In this document: one piece after another, positions 54,261 through 64,000 of the stretch
Numbering within the stretch: the first letter of the stretch is position 1
Layout: every line of letters begins with the position of its first letter
Assembly (NCBI GenBank): GCA_913056235.1
Contig: CAJXMW010000001.1
Location: forward strand, 1,240,001 to 1,304,000
DNA length: 64,000 bases
Source: an uncultured Fodinibius sp.
GTDB lineage: Bacteria; Bacteroidota; Rhodothermia; Balneolales; Balneolaceae
Reading direction: 5' to 3'
Translations under genes and position numbers: made by a program
Notes under the pieces: model-generated
Told to the model about the DNA's origin: nothing
Seen by the model: the letters and a program-made list of their open reading frames with translations, nothing else
The model's database searches: none

Positions 54261-57200
54261 CTAATTTCTTGAAATGGAGCCTTCCACAATCCCAATCTCC
54301 TCCTCACTCAATCCATAAAGCTCATAAACAAGCTGGTCTATTTCCTCCTCCAGCTCGCTGATGTCAGCTTCCGGATCCTTATCTTTAGTACTAAGGATTT
54401 GATCAACTTTCTTTTTAATTTCGTCAGTTTGTGGTTTAACTATTGGGAATTGTTCAATATAGAATGGCTTAATTTCATAATATCCACCACGTCTCCCCGC
54501 TGTTGTATTTGACAAGAAGAACCACCCTAAATTTGAATTTAGTATCCCAATTAATTCAAATTCATCTGTGGGTATGAATACCGAAGGAGCATTTATATAA
54601 TGTTTCCTTTTATCAAACGTAAACTCACCCCTCGATTGCAAATTTCGCCAACATATTTTTTCTTCTTCAAAACTTTCAAGGTACGCACATGCACGTAATT
54701 CCCACCAATATTCACCTTGATCATAACGTTTTTTTGCTGCCTTTTTGTATTTACTCAAGTAATCTGCTATAGCAGGTAATTCTTCCTGAACGGCTTCCCA
54801 TTTATCATCTCTATTACTGAACTTTTTATCGGTCCAACCATTTGGAATATTGATTAGATATTTATCTGAATTTGGTGGGATAAATCTATTAATATCTTTA
54901 CCCGATAAATATTTTTGAATTACTTTTTCACTACTTTTGTGTTTGTTAATTAGTTTCTCCCGAGTTTCTTCATCAATTACGAAGGCATCATTTAAACCAG
55001 TAATTAACCCACGATATATTTCACCATTCACATGTTCTTTAAGTTTAATGCCTGAATTACCGAGCTTAGATAAAATTGATTGAGATTCTTTATCTAAAAG
55101 TGTCCAAACTTCTTTGCTTAACTTTTCTTGATCTGATTCAAAGCAACTTTCTCCCAAATAATGTTCTAAGTCTGTAAAATCTAAACTTTCAACTTCACAG
55201 GCTTGAAAAAGATCATCTGGCAATTTCTTATTTATTTCAAGTAAACAAGGATAAACAGTTGCTTCCTCAAATACTGGAAGATCCCCAAAATCAATAATTG
55301 ATTGAATTTGGAAGTTCTGTAGCCATTCTCGCAGGGGTTTTCCATAGCTTGCCCTCATCCATTTATTGGATACGATATAATGGAAACATCCATTAGTTGA
55401 TAAAACTTCAATACCCTTTTGGACAAAGTATTGATATAGATCGGCATAACCGCTGTAAACCTCATACTTTTCTTTTAGATAGGGTTTAATTTCCTTTAGG
55501 AGTTCTTGCCGTATATATGGCGGATTTCCAATCACCGCATCAAAGCCGGTATAGTAGCCGTCCTCGTCCAGTACCTCGGGGAATTCAAAGCGCTATTCAA
55601 AAGCTTGGTCGTAAAAGCTGGCGGTTTCCAACTCCTTAAGCTCCTCTTCCAGCTCGGCAATTTTCTTCTCGGTCTTTTTGATCTTCTTTTTCTCTTTCTT
55701 GCTCTTCTTGTCTCCTTCAAACAGATCCAGCTTAGCCTCTTCCTTAATCAGCAGTTCACGTTGTTTTTTCAGTTTCTGTCGGACGGGGTGTAGCTCTTTG
55801 AGACCCACCGAAAAGCTCTCTTTAATAGAGTTAATTTGTTCCTTTAATGCTCGTTTGTCTTCACGATCCCCGGTTTCTTTGTAGCTTCGTACGGCCTCTT
55901 TATATTCTTTAATAGTCAAATCGTCGTTGTTGGCCAGGATCTGCGAAAGATCCGCATCCAGATCAAAGCGGCTGACCAGCGAGTTCCCCTGTTTGATATT
56001 GATATCAATATTGGGCAGCACTTCGAGCTGTTGGAAGTCCGTACTTTCCTTGTAATAGGCATGCTTCAGTAACTCAATCCACAAGCGCAGCCGACAGATA
56101 TTTACCGAATTGGGGTTGATATCCACCCCGAACAGGCAGTTTTCAATGAGGACATTCTTTTCCCGGAACAGGGCTTTCTGCAGGCGCTGGGTGTCGGGAC
56201 CCACGGTACGTTCAATGGTTCCATTTTCTTTCCACTCCGAATGCACGCGGTATTCGAAAAAGGGATCTTGTCCCACCGAGATACTGAGTTCATCATTGTC
56301 CACGCTGATTTCTACATCCCGAATGCGGTGGTTATCCTCATCCACAAAGATGCGGAGATCACTTTTAACAGCTATCAACTCATTAAGGGCCGAAACCAGA
56401 AAGTGTCCGGATCCAACGGCCGGATCACAAATGGTGATGCTATTTACAATTTCGTTGGCCTTATCGTAAGGAACTTCATGGCGGGATATCTTACCGGCCA
56501 CGTCATCGATATCCTCACAATCCCAATCCTCATAGATCTCGTTAAACTTTTGTACTACCGCCCGACGAATGGTTTCCCGGCACATATACTCCGTGATATA
56601 ACCGGGTGTAAAGAAGGAGCCATCCTTGTAGCCGTTAATCTTCTCAAAAATGCGTCCCAGAACCGAAGCGTTAATAAGCGTTTTGGCTTCTTTCTGGACC
56701 TCGGCCGTACCTTCGGTATTAAAGTTATAGGCATCAAGAAAACGTAGCAGGTATTCGAGAGCAGACAGCTGTTCTCCTTTGAGGCGCTCCCCGTCCCGGT
56801 TGCGAATTTTACTACGACTGTACACCGGCATTTGTAGTCCGTCCTCCAGTTCTGAGATGCGAATCGTATCTTGCTCGATATCGGCCACATCAAACAGGGA
56901 GCTGTTTAGATAGGGGATATGGCCAAAGTGGGTGTTTATGCGATCGGAACGATCTTCCACAGGTACGGCCAAAACCTGGAAGAAGAGTTTATTGAGTCCA
57001 TCATATTCCTCAATATCGCGATGGCTTAAAAACCGGTACCGGTCGTCTTCCCGGTGATACTTGAAGAGTTGGGCTTCCAGCAGTTTCAAAAAGAGAATGC
57101 GATTAATCCAGGTGATCAAGAGCTGGATAGCCACGTTAAATAGCTGCTCTTCTTCATCTTCACCAAACTCTGATCGGTTCGGAAGGCGCGAAATTACGTT

Positions 57201-58103
57201 CAGACTTTTAAGCTGGGTGATAGTATTTTCAATCAGGGAAGCGTGCTGGCGGTTTTCCTCATCCAGCCGGGTAATATAGTGGGTGCCTTTCTCCTTGTAT
57301 TCTTTCAGGCCCATGATATAGAGCAACTCGCGGTAAAACGCTTTGTTAAGCTCATTGCTGTCGCTGGCAAATGGTTGTTTGAGCAGGTGCGTTGGCGTAA
57401 ATAGTTTAAAGATCGGCACCAGCTTTTTTTGCTCGTCCCGGCTCAACTCATCTTTTTCCAGCAGTTTTCTATAGCTACTCAGGTCTAATTCGGCTGCTGT
57501 AATGCTCACGTCGAGCTCTTCGACAAATTCCGAAAGATGATCATAGACAAACTGGGTGCGGGAACTCACTTTTTGTCCCTGTTTCCACTCTTCATACCAG
57601 CCGGTCAGTTTCTTGGATTCATAGAAATGCCGTTCGAAATCCTGAGCATCGAAGACATACCAGTTATATACATCGGTAATTATGATATGTTTGATATCTT
57701 CGTTGCCGTTATCGATACGTTCCCGAAGGTAGTAGAGGATGGATTCGTGAAATGCCTTACGGTTTAGGTCATCCCCGGTAATCATTTCCGAGCTGTTAGA
57801 CGGACGCTTGGCTTCTATGATAACACCTACGTTCGACTTGCGGGTTTTCCCATTATGGATAGCCAGATCCTGTCGCTCCTTGGTGTTGATGTAGTGGTCT
57901 TCCTCAAAGTTGGTATTGCTGAAAAAAGGCTTGATCAGGTTTTTGAGGTGCTCCTCGGATTCGCCTTCCTCGACCGCATCATCAGCTTGGCTCAATAGCT
58001 TCAACAGTCGTTGGCGAAAGGTTTCGAATTCGGTCTCGGTGATCGATTCTTGAAGGAAGGCATTGTCAACAGCTCGTCGTGCGGAGGTCGTCTCTATCTG
58101 CAT
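54261..58103 (-). pseudogene. type IIG-like restriction-methylase interrupted by in-frame TAG
   Basis: ORFs 58103..55593 and 55535..54261 are in the same frame: ...ELETASFYDQAFE-TAG-RFEFPEVLDEDGYYTGFDAVIGNPPYIRQ...; nuclease-like VGVIIEAKRP, MTase motif I ICDPAVGSGHFL, motif IV GNPPY. Confidence 0.85.
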
Positions 58104-58190
58104 GTTTATTTATTTACTAACCAACTTTTTGTTTGACCTCATTCTAAGCACTGGAAGGGGAACAAGCAAAAACACATATAGCTATTGAAG

Positions 58191-58523
58191 TTAAGCAAGT
58201 TGTATCCCAAATTTTTTGAACAGTTCTTTTAGAAAGCGCACTAGTTTTCCAAAGGGGAAACTGTCTTCATTTAGATTGTACTTATGCCAGAGCTTAATAA
58301 TATGTTGTGCTTCTCGACTAAATGCTTCAATTGGTTTGCCACTACCTGATCCACCACAAGCACCACTTGATAAAGACACTTTTGCGTTTTCATGTTCAAT
58401 TATAACCTGAACACAAACGTTACCTGAATTATTTAGGCTTTCTTTGTAAGCATGTCGAACCGATGCAGTTGTTATATTTGGGGTACTAAGTTTCTTATTC
58501 CCTCCGAAATCAATAGTAATCAT
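58191..58523 (-). CDS. hypothetical protein with SSGACGGSGSGK segment
   Basis: Intact 110-aa ORF, unrecognised family. Confidence 0.4.
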   Translation of the reverse strand: MITIDFGGNKKLSTPNITTASVRHAYKESLNNSGNVCVQVIIEHENAKVSLSSGACGGSGSGKPIEAFSREAQHIIKLWHKYNLNEDSFPFGKLVRFLKELFKKFGIQLA

Positions 58524-58630
58524 AATATTGTCTCTTGTTGTTAGTCATTACTCATTTCGATACATAAGCAGCTTAACCGACAACATTATGTCACCCCATT
58601 TAATTAGAAAGCTTTCATAGAAAAGAGGTA

Positions 58631-59152
58631 TTAATAATTAACTGGCAAAGATTTCATTCCAATTTGTTTAGCCACAAAATAGGTCGAATTGCCATCCACA
58701 ATATCAAAAAGACCTATTTCTTCTGCATTTGACCTAATAGAAATAGGTTTTCTTCTGGGTATTATTCCCTGATAAGCTTGTCGCATTTTGGTAAACCCGT
58801 TGGCAATTCCATTAGGACGCTTTCTGGTTGGACGAAGACAAAGGATAGGTACAATGGCTGTAGCTTCATGCATATCGAAAAAACGATCTAGACAGTTGGG
58901 ATCCAGGCAGAACATACGCTGGTAATTTTGGAGGTACGTCCCAACTTGTTCCATATTGAGCCAACCGGTCAGTGGGACCTCAAAACCATCCTCATTTATA
59001 TAATTCACCCTAATAAGGTGGCCTAATTCATCAACAGATAGATGAAGTTCGTTGAAATCATGATACTGACGGTTGATTTTATCTATCTGCTTTGTGTAAT
59101 GGCCCAACAAAGTAGATGGATTACTGTCATCAGTTGCTTTCATATATCCCAT
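58631..59152 (-). CDS. ParB-like domain protein (tentative)
   Basis: C-terminal IVDGNSTYFVAKQIGMKSLPV resembles ParB VxDGNxRYxAAKxLGxxxxPV. Confidence 0.45.
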   Translation of the reverse strand: MGYMKATDDSNPSTLLGHYTKQIDKINRQYHDFNELHLSVDELGHLIRVNYINEDGFEVPLTGWLNMEQVGTYLQNYQRMFCLDPNCLDRFFDMHEATAIVPILCLRPTRKRPNGIANGFTKMRQAYQGIIPRRKPISIRSNAEEIGLFDIVDGNSTYFVAKQIGMKSLPVNY

Positions 59153-59467
59153 CTATAGGTTTTCCGCCTGTGGATTATCCCTAATGAGCCTAATTATGTT
59201 ATCCACTTCCGACTTTTTGCAAAGCTTAATAGCTTTTCGACCATTTTGGATATTTCGACCATAGCTTCGGACCGTTAACAGCTCGCGATATCCGCATCGA
59301 TAGAAAGAGGTGCGGGAAATACGGCCCAGCTGCTCACACATATAACTGATCGCTTCTCCAATCGTCATGAAATCCTCGCTTTGGGAGGGATTGTTTGGGA
59401 CTGGAGAAGGCTGGTTTTCAGGATTTTCAAAATTAGACATAACCTTTCTTATTTTCTTAGACGCCAT
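59153..59467 (-). CDS. small HTH/excisionase-like protein
   Basis: TIGEAISYMCEQLGRISRTSFYRCGYRELLTVRSYGRNIQ helix-turn-helix-like. Confidence 0.5.
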   Translation of the reverse strand: MASKKIRKVMSNFENPENQPSPVPNNPSQSEDFMTIGEAISYMCEQLGRISRTSFYRCGYRELLTVRSYGRNIQNGRKAIKLCKKSEVDNIIRLIRDNPQAENL

Positions 59468-59713
59468 AGTTAAGTGTAGTAAAAACTGATAGTTAACCGC
59501 CTAAGAAATTGCCAAAGATTAATCTTAGATGTCTTAGGCCAATCTTAGAGTTCTTAGGCGTTTCTTAGGTGATTTCTTAGATATATTATTATTAACTAAC
59601 TTATTATTTATTATATACTTGCAGGGTGTTGTTTTGTGGAATAAATGAGGATCTAAGAAAATAAGACGCTTTTTAACAATTCTTGGATAATCTCATATTT
59701 CCCAAAAAAACTC

Positions 59714-61852
59714 CTAAAATGGGGGTTCAGTTTTTGAACCATTCGTTGCAATGTGTTTGTCGTTTTGTTGGGATTGTTGTTTCATCATGATTACTGCTTC
59801 TTCTCGTTTGCCAAAGGCCCGAAGCCAGGAGGGGGTTAGGTTTTTTCTGGGCAGGTGATACCCGTGTCGGTTTTCCTGGACGGTTCCTTTTATGGGATCC
59901 TCATAGCTGTAATAATTGGTTTTTGCCTTTCCGTGCAGGTCTAAGGCTTCTATTTCTTCCCGGACAATATCCTGGCTGATATACTCACGTCCTTTATTGT
60001 AATTGGTGTAAGCGTCCCAGATGCCACTCCAATACATGACGAGTCCATCTTTGCTGTTCCATCCGTAGTAGCGTTTCGGCAGCTCCCCGTTATCATTCAT
60101 GATCTCAATACTGGCCAAGAATTGTTGCAGGGGTGTTTGGTGGACTTCCTTTTCAGCTGAATTAGCTAAAAAAGTTACGCCATAGCGGAATATCTCTGTA
60201 GAGGTGCGATTCTCACGGAGCAGTTGTTGCATTTCCTGCCGATCTTCTGGGCTTACCGTATGTTTGTTCTCCTCCTCCAGGGATTGTTGAACAAATTCAG
60301 CGAATTCTACATCGCTGGGCCGACAGACAAATAGATCCACCGTAATAAGGGCCGCCATATTTTCAATTTGACGGTCTTTAATCTGGAATCGCACGCCTTC
60401 CTGGTCACTTCTCCGTCCCAGCTCATCTTCTACCGCTTCGGTCAGCAGGCGTTTGGTCCAGAGCAACTCGCTTTTAAACAGCTCCCGATTAAAGTCATTA
60501 AACTTGTAGAGCAAGGACAGAAAGAGTTGCTGCATTTCCTTTTTATGGTTATCAAACCACCACAAATTGTGAACTGAACCCCGTTTGTCTTTGGCATATT
60601 CAATCATAATACACCGCGACCGAAAGTGATCTTCCGTAGGTTTATAGTTTGAGATGAACATGAGTTGCGACCGTACCGGGCTCCAGGCGTTTTTAGATCG
60701 ATCATGGGAGGCACTAACTCCACGTTGTCTCAACTCGTACCACATGTTAAATACTTGTGGTGTGATCTTACCTTTGCCGGGGACAAACTCATCCATGATC
60801 ACGGGAATCTTACTGTGGTTGGCCAGTTTGTTTTCAGCCGATTTAAGTGTTGGATTGGAATCTACATCTGTAAACGACTGCCCAAAGAAATTGAGCATAA
60901 TTTGAGATAATTGTCCTTTACCCGTGGAGGGCTCTCCATAGAGGTATAGAAAAACCACATGTTTAAATACATCGTAGGTCTCGTCGAAAAACAGAAAGGA
61001 GAGCATATAGGAGAAAATAAGATAGCCCTCAGCCTTCTTTTCAGGTTGTTGCCCAGCAATTAGTTCTCCGAATTTATCACGGACCGTGTCAGTAAAATAC
61101 CGGAGCTCATTACCGGTAAAAAGCTGATGTTCGTCGTCGGTATGGAATCCATCCTTGGCTGGGAGCAAATCTAACAGTGGCGCCGGTTCAATACGCCCGG
61201 GTTTAACGTAAAAGGTAGTGTCGGCAGCTACCATGGGGAATAGCCCGGAATCCGGATTAGGGGCAATAATATATTGGGGTTCACGCAGGTGATCACTTGG
61301 AATGTTGATCAAGGCATTGCGGGTCAGATAAAACTTGTAGCCATGGTGCTCGACAAATCCATAGTAGTTAAATTCATAGACGGTCTGCGGTTGCCACCGG
61401 TTACAGAGGAAACTCATAAAGAACAGAATTTCATCATCAGACTTGAACCGGGCCGACTGGTAGGAATGTTTAAAGATCTGGATCTGGAAGGCCTTCTTGG
61501 ACAGCAGGTCCTCTGGCTCCAGGACAAAGAGTTCGCTTTGAGTTAAGGTTCGCGTCTCCGGGGTGAGCCAGCTTACCTGGCATTCATAGAGAGTAGAATC
61601 CCATTTTAGGGTCTCGGGATTATAGCGGATGATCTTGGAGTGTATTTCGATATCGAAGGTGCCGATTCGGCGACTAGTGCCGTCGGTTTCATTGCGATAC
61701 CAGCCAAAGTCCAGGGGATCGGAGCTGTCGATATATTCAAAAGGTGCTTTTTGAGAATCGGAAACTGCAGTTGGCTCAAATTCTTCCGGGCTGTTTCGAC
61801 TGTTAGGTGATAATAGCTTTAGAGAGCCTTCCCTGTTTTTGCTGCTGCTCAT
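59714..61852 (-). CDS. D5/SF3-like replication ATPase (primase-helicase)
   Basis: VFLYLYGEPSTGKGQLSQIM Walker A, IPVIMDEFVPGKG Walker B, MFISNYKP sensor. Confidence 0.75.
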   Translation of the reverse strand: MSSSKNREGSLKLLSPNSRNSPEEFEPTAVSDSQKAPFEYIDSSDPLDFGWYRNETDGTSRRIGTFDIEIHSKIIRYNPETLKWDSTLYECQVSWLTPETRTLTQSELFVLEPEDLLSKKAFQIQIFKHSYQSARFKSDDEILFFMSFLCNRWQPQTVYEFNYYGFVEHHGYKFYLTRNALINIPSDHLREPQYIIAPNPDSGLFPMVAADTTFYVKPGRIEPAPLLDLLPAKDGFHTDDEHQLFTGNELRYFTDTVRDKFGELIAGQQPEKKAEGYLIFSYMLSFLFFDETYDVFKHVVFLYLYGEPSTGKGQLSQIMLNFFGQSFTDVDSNPTLKSAENKLANHSKIPVIMDEFVPGKGKITPQVFNMWYELRQRGVSASHDRSKNAWSPVRSQLMFISNYKPTEDHFRSRCIMIEYAKDKRGSVHNLWWFDNHKKEMQQLFLSLLYKFNDFNRELFKSELLWTKRLLTEAVEDELGRRSDQEGVRFQIKDRQIENMAALITVDLFVCRPSDVEFAEFVQQSLEEENKHTVSPEDRQEMQQLLRENRTSTEIFRYGVTFLANSAEKEVHQTPLQQFLASIEIMNDNGELPKRYYGWNSKDGLVMYWSGIWDAYTNYNKGREYISQDIVREEIEALDLHGKAKTNYYSYEDPIKGTVQENRHGYHLPRKNLTPSWLRAFGKREEAVIMMKQQSQQNDKHIATNGSKTEPPF

Positions 61853-62060
61853 GTAGTTTTTGTTGAGATATTAAAATTTTGTGTTCGCTCACGTAGTTGA
61901 GCCTGTAGAGGTCTTTTCCATACCCATAGATCACCCAAAGGTCGTAGCCTTCGACGATCTGTGTTTCAATGAGCCGGACGGTTTCGGTGCGCTGGATACC
62001 ATCGCTGTCAAGAAATGCAATGGTATCACCAAGGGTATATCGTGTACGTATAGTAGCCAT
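61803..62060 (-). CDS. hypothetical small protein
   Basis: 85-aa ORF in early operon. Confidence 0.45.
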   Translation of the reverse strand: MATIRTRYTLGDTIAFLDSDGIQRTETVRLIETQIVEGYDLWVIYGYGKDLYRLNYVSEHKILISQQKLHEQQQKQGRLSKAIIT

Positions 62061-62069
62061 GGTAATGTG

Positions 62070-62369
62070 TCAGGTGGATAGTTGAATGCCTTTGGTCTTC
62101 CGAAGTGCTTCAATAGAAAGATCGAACTCATTGGTAAGCCGAGAGGTGAGCGTCTGCTCTGAAATCCCTAATGCTTGTTCCATGTTGCACAAGCGTTGGT
62201 CGGAAATGTAGTATGGTTTTTTGAACCACTGCCGAAAAGTGTTAAGCTTTATCTGAGGGTAAAGCGCCCGGCGAAACTCATCAATGGTGTCGTATTGATT
62301 GATTATCTGACCTTTGATGATGCCGAGCCGAAGCCGGTTTATATCATATTTGGTTATGGCTGGATACAC
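62070..62369 (-). CDS. small putative DNA-binding regulator
   Basis: 99-aa helical ORF divergent from the repressor gene. Confidence 0.45.
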   Translation of the reverse strand: MYPAITKYDINRLRLGIIKGQIINQYDTIDEFRRALYPQIKLNTFRQWFKKPYYISDQRLCNMEQALGISEQTLTSRLTNEFDLSIEALRKTKGIQLST

Positions 62370-62422
62370 TGAAAAATTCTCTTTTTAATAATTGTCGGTT
62401 AGCAGTATTATAAGCGCGTTAT

Positions 62423-62492
62423 CGGTAAACATTACCGTTACCGCGGGGTCTAATTTAGTGACGTGATAACATCGAAACAACAAAATATTGTT
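62423..62492. promoter_or_regulatory. divergent control region with two palindromes
   Basis: CGGTAA-aca-TTACCG (62423-62437) and AACAA-aata-TTGTT (62479-62492) between divergent regulators. Confidence 0.5.
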
Positions 62493-62565
62493 ACTATTGC
62501 ATCACTATTCTATAAAGAGAGAGTGTAAGTGCGGCTAAAACAATTACTTAAGTAAGGACAAAAAA

Positions 62566-62976
62566 GTGGAAGAAATTGAACAAGACATCCTACAGGAAAA
62601 TATTCAGTATTTACTCGATGAATATTATGACGGGAACGTTTCAAAAATGCAGCGCCAAACAGGAGCGAATCGCTCTGTCATATCTGAGCTAAAGAATGGC
62701 AGTAAAAATGAAGTCAACAGCTCGACGTTACGTCATTTTGCCCAGGCAGGGATCAACATCAATTGGCTATTGACCGGGGTAGGACCTCATTTTGTGATCG
62801 GCAATGAAGAGGAGCTGAAAACCGAGCTGAAGCAAAAGCAGTTGCTTGAGAATAGGATGGCTGAGATCAAAGAATTGGTGTCAGAAATTGATCAGCAGCT
62901 GGAGGAACATCCAGAGCTAAAGTTGGATCCGGATGTTATGTCAGCTTTGTTGGACTTGCTGAAAAGAGCAATATAG
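62566..62976 (+). CDS. phage-type repressor (HTH)
   Basis: LLDEYYDGNVSKMQRQTGANRSVISELKNGSKNEVNSSTLRHFAQAGININWLLTGVGP. Confidence 0.7.
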   Translation: MEEIEQDILQENIQYLLDEYYDGNVSKMQRQTGANRSVISELKNGSKNEVNSSTLRHFAQAGININWLLTGVGPHFVIGNEEELKTELKQKQLLENRMAEIKELVSEIDQQLEEHPELKLDPDVMSALLDLLKRAI

Positions 62977-62991
62977 CATCTAATGGTGATG

Positions 62992-63336
62992 CTAGCCGTT
63001 CTGTTTGAACATTCGTTCTATTACACGCCGCTCAAAGTATTTTCGACGCGCCCCGGCCTGAAAGCTTGGAATATGCTTTTTATGACCCGGAAGGAAATTG
63101 CTCCGGTTTAAGATCGTGCGGTGCGAGATTCCAAACTCGGCCTGAATTTCTTGCGCCGTCATATATTTCGATTTATCAGGTTTGACCATGATGGAGTCTA
63201 AAACAAAATCCAGCTTGGCTTCTAGGGTAGCGATTGTCTGGAGAAGAGAATCCTTGGGGTCTTGTGCTGTCATGATATTCCTTTGCTGCGATATTTTTTG
63301 CCGCAAAAAGAAATGACTTTTCAGAATAAAATGCAC
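62992..63336 (-). CDS. excisionase-like MerR/HTH_17 protein
   Basis: YMTAQEIQAEFGISHRTILNRSNFLPGHKKHIPSFQAGARRKYFERRVIERMF. Confidence 0.7.
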   Translation of the reverse strand: MHFILKSHFFLRQKISQQRNIMTAQDPKDSLLQTIATLEAKLDFVLDSIMVKPDKSKYMTAQEIQAEFGISHRTILNRSNFLPGHKKHIPSFQAGARRKYFERRVIERMFKQNG

Positions 63337-63364
63337 TTTTTAAATCAACATTTTTTAAAAAATT

Positions 63365-64000
63365 TTAATCTTTCACTTCAGTGATAAGTCCATTGCGATT
63401 TGCCGTATTGAGCAAGTCATTAGCAACCAGGTGGACATATTTGTTGGTTACCTCTAAACTTTTGTGTCCTAGCATATTTTTTACCTCAATCACATTGAAT
63501 CCGTTGCGAAGCAGGAAGGTAGCACAGGAATGCCGGAGGCCGTGAAAGTGTATTGAATCTTTTAGTTTCGCCTCTTCGGTTGCATAATATTTGAACCGTT
63601 TTGATACATAACCCCCTCTGAGAGCTTTCTCACCACCGGGTACTGACATTGGACTTGTGAAAACGAGTCCCTTCTTAGGATTACCGTTGAACTCTTTCCA
63701 TCGTTTAAGCTCGGTATATAGTTTATCAAAAATGGGTACCGTGCGTTCGTATCCGTTTTTTGTGTCGGTAACTCTGAGAAATCGATCTTTGATATTTACA
63801 TGCTCCCACCGAAGCTGAATAATTTCCTTTCTACGTAGGCCGGTATAAAAAGCTAGCGTAATAAGTGGGATAAACCAGTGTTGTTTCTGCTGATCCGTTG
63901 AAATTGCTCCCGACTCTTGGTGCTTTTTCTGATACGCTTTAAACTTTTTAAAGATGTAGTTGAGTTGTTCCTCATCGATAATTTTATCAACAAGGTTATC
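63365..64000 (-). CDS. tyrosine recombinase/integrase (truncated by window end)
   Basis: Frame is open to 64000: ..LITLAFYTGLRRKEIIQLRWEHV..FHGLRHSCATFLLRNG..LGHKSLEVTNKYVHL. Confidence 0.9.
   Translation of the reverse strand, partial: DNLVDKIIDEEQLNYIFKKFKAYQKKHQESGAISTDQQKQHWFIPLITLAFYTGLRRKEIIQLRWEHVNIKDRFLRVTDTKNGYERTVPIFDKLYTELKRWKEFNGNPKKGLVFTSPMSVPGGEKALRGGYVSKRFKYYATEEAKLKDSIHFHGLRHSCATFLLRNGFNVIEVKNMLGHKSLEVTNKYVHLVANDLLNTANRNGLITEVKD

Noticed and set aside
63365-64000. Tyrosine recombinase as the integron integrase
   Set aside because: It sits next to excisionase/repressor genes and looks phage-type; no IntI-specific insertion visible, and the protein is truncated by the window.

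Overview
This 64 kb window, probably from a Rhodothermota/Balneolota-type bacterium (taxonomy is inference), has three parts. (1) 1-19.0 kb: an RHS core gene with a C-terminal tip, a small putative immunity gene, and a displaced orphan RHS tip; a 1102-aa protein of unknown function; and a compact type II secretion/type IV pilus-like operon (GspE, secretin, PilM/N-, O-, P-like genes, pseudopilins, prepilin peptidase, GspF). (2) 19.1-40.4 kb: a minus-strand virion-gene block with no tailed-phage hallmarks that I could recognise. It has two adjacent candidate capsid proteins, at least ten small proteins with a C-terminal TM segment, tail-anchored lytic and transglutaminase-like enzymes, an M15-like endolysin, a RecA/RadA-like ATPase, and a 2416-aa polyvalent protein (RelA/SpoT-like + N6-MTase-like + SNF2-like helicase). 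I read this as an integrated tailless, membrane-containing virus, comparable to Salisaeta icosahedral phage 1 / P23-77. (3) 40.8-64 kb: an accessory and early region. It holds an array of six same-orientation integron-like gene cassettes separated by ~105-130 bp attC-like sites, each with cassette-specific head/tail complementarity. It also holds a Fic gene flanked by 52-bp imperfect direct repeats, an orphan AbiEi-like gene, and a five-gene ubiquitin-like conjugation operon (Ubl, E2-E1 fusion, JAB, plus STAS-HATPase and STAS-like/wHTH genes). This follows a type IIG-like restriction-methylase broken by one in-frame TAG. A D5-like replication ATPase, divergent repressor control region, excisionase-like protein and tyrosine integrase (running off the window) close the window. 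No rRNA, tRNA or CRISPR array was recognised.
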